A stretch of 64,000 nucleotides of DNA from Acanthaster planci. Taxonomy: Eukaryota; Echinodermata; Asteroidea; Valvatida; Acanthasteridae. How positions within the stretch are numbered: the stretch's first letter is position 1; each line of letters begins with the position of its first letter. A program made the translations under genes and the position numbers. The stretch covers positions 408,313-472,312 of the forward strand of contig NW_019091389.1 in the NCBI RefSeq assembly GCF_001949145.1, written 5' to 3'. The notes under the pieces were generated by a model that saw only the letters and a list, made by a program, of their open reading frames with translations, was not told where the DNA came from and did no database searches. Positions 35,970 through 47,900 of this stretch are shown here, in pieces.

Positions 35970-38900
35970 ATGGCGCGGGAGAACGGACACTCCAAGACCA
36001 TCTTGGATGACATGGTGGGGGTGGGAGACTGCGTGCTCCTGGACCCCCTGACGGAGGACGCCTTCGTCGAGAACCTCAAGCTTCGCTTTGATGCCGATGA
36101 TATATACGTGAGTATTGTTACAAGAGAGGTGTTGCACGTGAAAAGTTGTGTGTGCATATTTTGCTGGCTGTATTCATTTTTGTTCATTTTGTTGTTTCAC
36201 TTCAGTGTGGATACGCTCACACAGCCCCCAGGCATTTCAATAGAGCAGCCTCCAGTGAAACTTCATGGACGTGGCTAATTTTGCCATAAAATAAGATACA
36301 AATTCAAATATGCTAGAGGCCACATCTTATGATGAGCACTTACCAGTATGTCTGTTTTGTTTGCCATTAGTGCCTGCAGATCTAGGATGGGACTTCCATT
36401 TTCTCCATGCCTAAGCTGTTATGGTGAATGGGCTGAAAAGCAGTAAAAATACCAATTTATCAACCTTCTTAGATCTTCAGATCCAGCAATTTCATGAAAA
36501 AGAAATTTACTTGTAAATACAATATGTATGAAACTGATCATTCCCAAAATGTATGTACTAACCTCTGCACATTCCCACCAGACATGCCTGTACAACACAT
36601 TGTTGGATGTCAGTCTAGCATACAAGTCTGATTGTGATTGTCAGTGTATAATCAAATTTGCATGAAAGAAATACTGTACATGTAACCCAGCCTGGGGCTT
36701 TCAAACCACTCTACATCTTCCTGGAACATGGTGGCACTACATGTACGTACTGTATGTGTGTTGCACTGGTTCTATACATGTAGCTCTCTGATGACTAAGA
36801 GTAAACTAACTTGATATCACAATATGATTATGGCTGTCTCCCGAGTCCTGGTTTTCCATATATAACAGCTTTCACATGTGGACAGCTCCATTAAGTTTGA
36901 CTGCTGGAGAAGAAGATCACGCGTCACACACAAACACGCTGAAACTCCAATCAATTAAGGCACTGATTCAATCAATCATTATTTCTTTATCAAAGTCATC
37001 GTGCTTGCTTTGCCATTATGATGCTGTGCAGTGGTGATGATCTTTTCGATTTTGCAAAACCTTTTAAAGGCTCCGTTGAGCATGGGAAATGGTGTGATTT
37101 TCAGTGAAGTTCTGCACTTGTAATTCCAGCGAATTCTGTTGCGAATGTTTCATGATGTCAGTTTCACTTGGCATGTATCGGTACATGCATTAATGCATGC
37201 TGAACCCATCTTACATGTATACATCTCCTTTATGGGGGAGAGGGGAGATTGCGGTCAGCACTTTATGCAGTGGCATTATTTATTGTCGCAACATTAGTTA
37301 CGAGTAATGGCATTTTGAACATCAATTTAAGGTCAATTTACCTTGATTATTTGTCATCTGCAAGCCAATCCATCAAAAGACAGCAGCCCGTGACCCTCGT
37401 TTGTTTTGCTGGTCCATTTACAGCGTGAAGCGTGAAGGCTACATTTATCTGTACCACTTATGAGGGAAACTTCCATTTGATGAATTGTAAAAGTGGCTTT
37501 TCAAAAGATGGAACAAACAAACAAACAAACAAACTGCGGTATGCAGTTTGTCCCACCTAAACATGTATGAGTACCTGTCAATCATACATGGGCAAGTTCA
37601 ATCAGTGACAAATAGTCAACCGATGGTCGATTTTGACTGGTAACCGATGCATTAAATGTGTATTGGGCATCATGGAAACTTGACCAGTGGTTAAGAAACT
37701 GCTGCTGATCAGACTTGCTCCATGTACACTGTAGTTCTTTTTTTTCTCTTAAAAACATTTCAAACAGTTTGTGACCACTTTACAAATTAAGAAAATGGTT
37801 TGAAGTGTACAGTGTGCCCTGGGGAAATTTATTAAGCAAGTGAAACCAGCAGGACTCAGCTTACATTTCAACCCATCAGCAACCGCCCCATTTTTCAAAA
37901 GGTTCCATCATAACAACCAGATGTTGGGTCTGGGATGAGATTACACTTACACTGTATGGTGGGTAGTTTTTAACAATCTCAGTGATGAAGCTGGTGCCAC
38001 TGATGCACATGGGCTATACATGTTAGAAATCAATAGTGCAGTGGATTCATGATCAATGGACATCTGTCTGGCTATGTTGAACTTTACTCCCACACGCCCT
38101 TGTGAATTTGTTAATGAGCATAAGAATGCATTTATTATATATTTTTCGATGTGACATACTGCAAGAAACAAGCTTTTGAGTTCTCTTTTTTTAATCTGAG
38201 AATTTCTTGATCGATAGGAAAGGATGTGAATGGTGTAATGTCTCATCATGTGGTTGCTGCAGTCTGTGTGAAAATAATTCATTCTCTCCGGACATTTTAT
38301 CAGGAAATTTTTCTCCACAGGTTGGCTTGCTCGACCTCATGCACATAAGTGTTGTTTGCCTGTTGTATTGACATTAGTTTTACAGCAGCATGACCACACA
38401 CTGCTTCCCCGATTATTTTTTTCCTGGGGTATCTACTGTACGTACACATGAACCGTACGGCTGTACATACATGTAGTATTGATAACAAATATCAAGTTGC
38501 ATGAAGCATTCCATATTCATGTAATTGCTGATGTCAACAGTAATGATATAATTCCATATTTTCATCCCAACAATGAAAAAAGTTTTTACAAGAAAGAGAC
38601 TGCAAAAGATAGTTGAAGGTTACTGTATTGATCCTACAAGTACAAGAGAATTGTTCAATTGTTCATTTTTTTTTCTCTTTTTAAAAAAATCTCCTGGGCA
38701 GACATACATCGGGAGTGTGGTGGTTTCCGTCAACCCTTACAAGAAGCTGCCACTGTACACGCTGGACAAGATCCAAGAATACAGGGGCATGAACCTGTAT
38801 GAGCTGCCGCCGCACATGTGAGTGATACTCCAGAGAGTAATGTGGAATCTGACACAGACTGGTACACAGGGTGTATCAATTCAACAGGGCCAATTCGGCC

Positions 38901-41900
38901 AAATTCCTTCCCAGGTTTTCTTGTCTGTTCCTCTGTTCCCGTGCATCCCTTTTTGTACTTGCAACTTTCCATGCCAAAATACTTGCAGCTTTTTCTTTAT
39001 GTCAGCATACTGTGCAGTGTATTGAGCTTTTCTTTTTTAAAAACTTAACAAACCATTAATTGGAATGGTATTTGACTCAACTTGAGACTGGAGGACTTGC
39101 ATTTGAATTGTGATGGATGCGTCACATTAAACACTGGAATTTTCTCCAATTTTTCTTTTGACTGCCCAGGTGCATGTCTGTATGTTGTTCCCCTGCCCTC
39201 CTCTGCCCCTTTAATCTTGTCTTGGCGCCTTCCTTTTCTTTCTTTTATCATGTCTTTCCCCTCCCCTTTTTTAATCCTCCCCCCAGCCTACCCTCCATCC
39301 TCACCCTACCATCACCCTACCCCCGCTGCAGCTTGTCTACCCTTCCTACGCATCATGTGCCTTAGTCTCCTTTCTCCTCATGTCCCTTTTCCCACCAATT
39401 GCATGAAAGCTACTTGGTAATATATGACAAGAATTCAGGACTTAAATTTTGGACTTGTGTAGTCTGCTGAAATTAACGAGGACCAACCAGCCAAACATGT
39501 GAATGATCCCTGACCCTGTATGTGCAGTGTAAATTAGACTCTTGTCTGATTTTTTGTGGTAAATGCTATTAAATAAGTACATTTTAATACACCTGTGCAT
39601 TAAACGCACATGTAGTTGAAATTTTACCCTTTATTTACTTACACATAAATGTTTATCTCTCACAAGCAGTTTTATTAAGAGATGACTATCAGTCTTCTTT
39701 TCTAGGGAGTTTAGGTTAAGGCCACTTCTGTCTGGTATTCTGTCCCTTTGTATCTGAAGGCACTTTTTTCAAGATGTTTTTTTTTGCGTTGGGGAGATAT
39801 TAATTTATATAACAGGTTTCGCCCTTACCCAACGGATATTGATAAACACTGTATGCTCAGTGCTTGTCCGAGAGCTTGCGAACAAATTCACAAGCTTACT
39901 CGGGTAGGACTCGAACCCACAGGAGGTAGTGGGTTCAAGTCCCACCCGAGTAAGCTTGTGAATTTTTGCGCAAGCTCTCGGACAAGCACTGAGCATACAA
40001 TGTTTATCAATATATACGTTGGGTAAGGGCAAAACCTGTTATATAAATCTGAAGGCATTGTTATAGCTTTTTGCAATTTCGATTATTTACTTGTATATTG
40101 GTGAATTGTTGTGGGAGCTTGAAATGTTGTTTATGAATGGAAATGAAATTCTTAGTTCTTTGACATGCAACAATTGCTTTAGATCCATGTAGGCTTCTGC
40201 AACCACAGTTCAGGGTTATCAACGCACACTGAGACTCAGTGGGTAAACTGGCTACTCGTTTGTTTAAAGTGGGTTTCCTGTTTGTTCTTTTGCTTGTCCC
40301 AACAGATATGCCATCGCTGACGATGCCTATCGGGACATGCGGGACAAGAACAGGGACCAGTGCGTGATCATATCGGGCGAAAGTGGTGCAGGAAAGACTG
40401 GTGAGTGGGCACGCTTCCTGTTGGAAGAGGTCTGCGGACATGAACATGTTTGGCAGAGAGGTTTCAAGGGTGTTGGGTTGGAGACTTGATATGTGTGTGG
40501 CACATGTAGCAAGGTCAGATAAGCGAATTACAGTGTCATGTTATATTTGCAGCATGTACATTTCAAGTTTTCATTCACAAACTTTGGTTTGTTTGGAAAA
40601 CTTTTTAAAAAATCATGCGGTAGAAGTGAAACAAAGAGAAACACTGGTAAGATAAACGGATATGGAAGTTAGCTTGAAAAATTGAAAGAATTCAAGGTAT
40701 GCTTTTAGTTGAACATGAAGGGAGTTAGGTATTTCCTTTCGATATTTGCTTGTTCACAGAGGCCAGCAAAGTGGTCATGCAGTATGTAGCTGCCGTGTGT
40801 GGCAAAGGCAAAGATGTGGATTTAGTCAAGGAACAATTGCTGCAGAGCAACCCAGTGCTTGAAGGTAACAACAAGACAATGTTGATAACTTAGTGAACAG
40901 CACAGTGCTTTACATCTTCTCCCCCTTTGTTAGGACTTCTGTGATTGGTTGACTGTTCCCAACACATTATTGGTGGTCAAAGAATGACCAATCACAGTAC
41001 ACCTTTTAATGTCCATACCTGATAATAGTCTTTAGAAGGACTTCCAAGATTAGATTGCACCTGTCATTTCAATACCCAATCCATTTGCATGTGTCTACAT
41101 GTAAGTTTATCAAATTGGTGTTATACAAATGTGTCCCCGTACAGTTTCCAAAATAATAATTCAGCCTGAAAGTGATGTTTGTTCAGTTCTGCACGTCCAT
41201 ATTTGTCAAAATCGAACAGATCTAGCTGTAAGATTTTAGCAGATCTTTTTGGGAGGGGGGCTTTTGTTTAAGTAAATGAGTGTTTGCATAAACTTCATTA
41301 GAAACGAAGTAGAAAAATAAAAATGTCTTGGAAATTCTCTGCATTAAGTAGATACATAAAATAAACCTCTGTGTTATTCAATGGCATGAGGCGTAATATG
41401 TTTATTTGGCAGAAACTAAATTCAGCCATTAACTTATTTCTTATGTTGACTGTTTGCAGCATTTGGCAATGCAAAGACAAACAGGAATGATAACTCCTCG
41501 AGATTCGTAAGTATCAGTGATCACTAAATGGAGAATGTAATTGTTTATTTTTATGTGGTCTTTTCTCATTGTGTTTGCAAATGATGTGTAAGGATGTGGT
41601 TATAAACCCTGCATAGCACGGCATATCTAAAATATCGCTGGCCACAAATTAGGAGAGGATAAATACCTTGTTGCCGACGACGCATGATGTTGGGAAGGAA
41701 ATGCACACCATTTAGCGTGCCGACAAGGACCATGTCTTGTCCGTCCCTCAACACGTACACTTCATTAGTGAGGCCCGTTCCGGATTAACCTATAGGTCAA
41801 CTATTCTTACTGAGTGCACACACACAGAGAAAAGAGAAAGCCAGTCATAGACCAGAAATGTACTGCCATGTTTGATTCTGTCTTTTTGAAGCTTTGGGAG

Positions 41901-44900
41901 TGTACAAATATAGCTCTGACTTTTTCGGGGATCATTTTTATTTGATGGCATGCGTACAGTGTTATTCCCAGCTGAGGAATGTTTTTCCCTCCTGAATGAA
42001 CATTCTTGAGGATTGGACACCAATGAAAAAAACCTGAGCAGGCTCAGTCCAAAAATGGGCTTGATTTTTTGTGCTTATCGGGATGTTATTTTGTCTGCAT
42101 GGGTCTTGATGAGATGTCCATGTGCGTACATGCGCGTGATCATCTCAAGACCTACCTACTCATTTCTGTGCGCACATCTGGTTTCTGTATAATTGGAGAG
42201 AAAGTTATTTGAAAAACATTCTGAATAAACTGGGTCCTTTCTTTAAAAAATTACTTCCCTAATGACACGTTTTCATTGAGAAACGTTGCCCTGAAGTCCT
42301 AATTACCATCTAACAGACCCTGGTATAATGTTTATGAGTGTTGGCTTTACTGCTAATTGAAAAGAACTGAGGAGCGGCCAGTCAATGCAGCAAATGCACC
42401 TGTATGGTGTTTGACATGAACACATCTTTTTTTGTTTAGTCGAGAAGTTGCCTTTTACTTTGCCCAGAGCAGCTTTTTGTACTTGTCAAGTAGTCCGACC
42501 AGCTCAGTGAGCAAAACCCCAAATCTTTCTCAGTGTAAGTTTGGTTTACATGTTTCTGTTGCGTAGGGTAAATACATGGATATAGAGTTCGACTACAAAG
42601 GTGACCCGATTGGAGGAGTGATCACAAATTGTAAGTTGTTCAGTTGTAGAATAAAAGGACTGCTGTAATTTATACTAATGAGGATATAGTTTCCTCTAAC
42701 ATGTCGAAAAGGTTGAAGTGAAACATGGCCGAACTGTATTTACACATACATGTACATTGGCCCCATTTCTTAAGCAAACAAACCCAAAAGTTGATTCAGT
42801 AGAAAATTAAGAGAGTGACTGGCACATACCATTTGAAAAAAGAGTGGTGTTTAGAGATTTCTTTAACATGCTATTCATTCATGAGAATTTTGCAAAGAAG
42901 TATGAATGTTTATTAAAATGCATGTTTGTTTTTTGGAAGATGGTACTGATGCCTGCTTTGGAAGGAAACATATATTCGTATCCCAGACAAAATTCCTTTT
43001 ACTAAGGTTTTCTTGTTTGTAAATCTAGCCATTTCTGAGTTCTACCGTTATTTGTGTACACAAACCCTTTTTCTTAGGCATCTTAACTGTTCAAATGTGA
43101 TACTTTCCAAAGCCTCCTATATGCAGACCTGTGGCACTGTCTTGTATCGACCTTTCAAGGAGCATTAAAGCTCCGTGTAAAATAAGAGGCAGAGCTCTAC
43201 CTTCCTCAATCCTTCAGAATCCTCCTTAACTTGGTAGAATTTGTAGGAACTAGGAGGGTTAGAGTAAGATGTTTCATTTATTTTACGATGATCATAATGT
43301 CAAATGTGCAAGAGTATTTATTCTGTTGTCTCTGTTGAAACCAATTTCCTTGTTTGCATTATTTTCGCAGATCTGCTGGAGAAGTCTCGTGTAGTCATTC
43401 AGTGCAAAGGAGAGAGAAACTTCCACATATTCTACCAGTTGCTTTCAGGAGGACCCCAACTTTTGCTTGGTAAAGAAAGACATCTGATAATCGCTCAAAT
43501 GTTCTTTTCAGTGCTGACAAATTGTTCATAAGTCTTCAAAAGCCTCAAATGTTGTTTGTAGATGGTTTTCATCAGTTGTTTACAATAAACTGCACTTCTG
43601 TGTAATTTTATTTATTTTGTTCTGTGAAATCAGTACGGAAAGTTAAGAAAAAACAGCAACACATTGATGTATTGTCAGCAATTTGTGACCAGTAGTTAAG
43701 TCACAGCTTGTTGTATGTAAAGAGAGACTGAATGTCAGGTTTCCCTCACAAGCTGTTCTCTTTTTCCTGTAGTCAAGTTCCCAACATATCCTTGGTTATT
43801 TGAAGAGATGCTAGGTTTCCTTGTTTGTTCAGATTTGGCTGCATTACAGCAAGGCTTGGCCAAAATGATTGTTTACATTAGTTTACTTCTTTGTTGGAAA
43901 CAGATTATTACTTGGACAACCATTTTCCCGATTCCGTTATTGCTTGTTGAAATCCATTAGTTCGTTTGTTTTGTGACTGGCAGAGGAACTTGGGTTGGAG
44001 CGGGATCCCAAATGCCATCATTTCCTGAGCCAGAGTGGCCCGCAGATGGCAAGCAACATCAATGACAAGGAAAACTTTTCCATCACACAGGTAAACAGAT
44101 GTTTTGTGTTGCATCACCTGTCTGTGGGTGGCTACTGATGACCCGACTTTCAGCTCTTGATGGCCGGCATCCGTGATGTGGAAAATTTGCTGTCAGTTGT
44201 GCCATTTGTGTTCCATTGTGGCAAGAGCAGTGAACACAGATGGCTGTTGACAGCCTGTTTTTCAGAGGCAAAATGTATCCGCTTGTAATACGAATCTTTC
44301 TGTCACATAGAAATATTCACTTACCACATTGGTAACAGCGGCCAGTTTACAGTAGTCAGTACGTGACTTTTGACTGCCTCATTGTTGGTCAGCAATGACC
44401 TACTCACACACCACTTGGGCAACTGTAGTCAGTAGATTATTGTCTGCTGTGCAAACACTGCCAGGCTTGGATTTTAGTTGGCTGGTACTGATAATGAAGT
44501 TGTTTCTTTTTTTGGGGGGGGATCATCCAGAAAGCCATGCAGATCATCGGCTTCAGTGATGAGGAGATTCTAGCCATTTACCAGCTGTTAGCTAGCATCC
44601 TGAAGCTGGGCAATATGGAATTTGAAGCCTATGTGACCATGAATGGTACAGAGGGAGTCAAGATCACCAACCAAGATGGTAAGATTCCTAGAGGATCTGT
44701 TTATTGATATATCAATGGAATTTGCCAAATCTTGCCTCCTTGTTCCAGCCACAGCGCCAAGTTCCAGTTTCCTTTGTTTAATCTTCTGCTCCACTTTCTG
44801 CTACAGAGAAGTTGACCTGTTCCCTTTGAGGCCAAAGTGTGGAGTATTTCAAGTTTTTTCAACTGTAAACATTTTTTAAAATGATTTTGAAGCTATACTG

Positions 44901-47900
44901 CCGGCAAAGCTGAGATTTTATAAGCAGTCATAGACATATTTATGTTTTGCTCTGTACTGCTTGAGAAACGTGAAATCAAAGACTTCACAAATCCTCCCAA
45001 CTTAGCATTTGTCCGACCTGTTTTCAAATTATTTGACAGAAAGTTTGTTCATCTTTTCAAAGGTATCGTCCTTGATATGAAACTCGTATCGAAATGGAAA
45101 GCTTTTTTTAGGTAGTCCATGCAATTTAAATAGAAAATAAGGGAAGTGGCAGATGCAGAAATAACATCGCTGAATTGGTAATTACGACATATAGCTCAGG
45201 AATTTGACTACTGAATGATGAACTAACAAAGCTTTTGTCTCTCTAACAAATTCTTCCAGAATTAGATGATGTATGTGACATGCTACAGTGTGAACGGCAC
45301 GATGTGATGCATGCCTTGACCAAGCGGACAGTCCGTGGCGGCAAGGGGGACAAAGTCGTTACCACGCTGAGTGCCTCCCAGGCGTTCTATGCCAGGGATG
45401 CCTTGTGCAAGGCCATCTATGACAGACTGTTCACCTGGATTGTCAAGACCATAAACGAGAGCATCAGGGTAGGTCGACAAACCAAGTCAAGATTTGAAGA
45501 AAGTTTAGGTACCCTTGACTGTCAGTTCCCTTGTTTGTAGCTTAGTCGTTGCTACCAGGCATGATCCCTGTTGACATGGCACGTTTGCCTTGAGTAGAAC
45601 CAGGCTAGTGCTCTCAATTGACAGACTGGGAGGTTACCAAATGAGTGGCTGGACAGCTCAGTCAGCAGAACCACTGCAGTGGCTCTCAAAGGTGGCAGTT
45701 CAAAATCTTGCTTCATGTTTGTTTGTTGAGTACATTTGATTACAAGATTTTTACCAGAAGCATATGTACTACCATTTTATCGGCATTCCCATTGAGCCGT
45801 CCTGCCCCTGTGGTTGTGTCCTCATTTGTTTGCATTGGCAGGCCTCAAGTAGGACTGTCTGATTTTGTGCAGTTTTCCTAAGTCTTGTATTTATATGTTT
45901 GTATTGTCTACAGGTCAAGATGGGTGGCAGAAAGAAAGTCATGGGAGTCTTGGACATTTATGGATTTGAGATCTTTGAGGTGAGTACCAGATTTATAGAG
46001 CCAGGCTGGGGTAGAAATACCTTATAAACTCCACCCGTTAGGGCAAGGCATGTGTTTCCCATGTTTGAAAGCAATAAGAAAATATTTTTGTTTATGAGAA
46101 TGTTTCGTGCTGGCATATGGTAAAGACCCTAATTAGTTTCATGGAGTGCAGATTGAAAGCTTTGTCTAAGCTAACTCAACTGCTGAACGGAATTCACCAT
46201 TGCACTAGTCACCTGCAACCTGCAGTATCACTCAATCTACTTGGCCACAAACCCATTATTATTAAGAGAACATTCTCAGCCTCGGCAGATTTTTAAACTT
46301 TTTAGTGTTTGTCAGACCCAGGAAAGTTGGTCCAGTGGCACCTTCTTCTTTTTAAGGTTAATGGCGCAGACAAGCAGTTATTTTGCTGTTCCCATATTGT
46401 TCCCAGTGAGCATTCGGCATGATAGCAAGTATTTTTCTCTGTCGATTCCACAGAGGAATGGCTTTGAGCAGTTCATCATCAACTACTGCAACGAGAAGCT
46501 GCAGCAGATCTTCATTGAGCTGACGCTGCAGCAGGAACAGGAGGAGTACATTGTGGAGGGCATCGAGTGGACGCACATTGACTTCTTCAACAACATCCCC
46601 ATCTGTGAACTGATAGACAAGGTATGAGGAATCTCGGCTCTCTCCAATCAAAAACTCCCGTCTTCAGCCATCAGTTGTTTGCTGGTCTGTTGAAACGACC
46701 TGAGCTTTGGGCAAAATGTGCTATGGCCATAATAGATTGACTTTACCAATTGCGATGAGTTTGGACCTACATGTATGAGTTATAAAGGAATTGTAATCGA
46801 CTTGTAAAGCACTATTGAGGTTAGTACGTGACACAGTGTGTGCTTACCCTAGCTCCAAAATGAAGTGTAATTTTTCTTTCTTATAAGTTTTTGTTTTTGT
46901 TCAGTACCAAGAATTAAGTATTTGTATAGCTGAATTTGAATGTGTTGAGTTAATTATTCAACTCGATTTGAATATGTTGAAAAGACTTGAACAACTGTTG
47001 TTATTGTGGTCCTGAGAACAATTTAATTACCTTACTAGCCTGCAAGGCATATGATTCTGTGTGTCATTCTAGGATTATTCTACATGTGCCAATTTTCCCA
47101 TTTTTACGGGAGTCAATAATGTATGTTTGTTTTGGCCGGTAACCAAAACTCAGTAAAATTAAGTGTAACCAACCTGTATAAACTATTATACCTGTGGAAA
47201 ATATACCTGTAGAAAATAAGCTGCAATATCTATGCCGAGTTGTCTACTCTCAAACATGAGCGAACATCATTAGATTACTATCTGCAAGATTGGTCCGGAG
47301 TCTTGAACGGTCTATGCCCTCTTTACTCCATCATTCTCTCCCTTTCTTCAAACCTTCAATCTCCTGCCATCCTTTCAGAACAAAGCAGGCATTCTGGCCA
47401 TGTTGGATGATGAGTGCCTGCGACCGGGCGATGTCAGCGATGACACCTTCCTGAACCGTCTCAACGCGTCCCAGTACATCATTGGCCACAAGCACTACGA
47501 GAGCCGGGCCAAGCTGAAATCAGACAAGACCATCAACCACTCCAGCTTCAGATTACAGCACTATGCCGGAGAGGTAAAGTTACTGGGTCTTGATTATTGT
47601 TTCGTGTTGCTAAACCTGGTTATAGCTATTTGAATTCCCCCCCCCCCCAATCAAGACGTCACAGTTGTACCAAATTTTATCTCAGTGACTGTGGCGCTGT
47701 GTCTTGGATAGAGTAATTTCATTGGTTTTGGACGGTGTTGTGTTTTGTTAATTAAATTGAGTGTGACATGGCTTACATTACACAAATACTGTCTTGCATT
47801 TCCTTATGTATTCTGATATTTGTTGCTTTACCCTGTGACAAGTTTTTCCACCCCTGTAATCTCATTGGCTCAGGTTTAAGTGCATAGACCACACTTTCAC

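Noticed and set aside
39748-40032. Open frames on both strands giving peptides with an RVGLEPT-type motif
   Set aside because: They are translations of the foldback's tRNA-like core; such peptides are well-known artefacts of tRNA-derived repeats.
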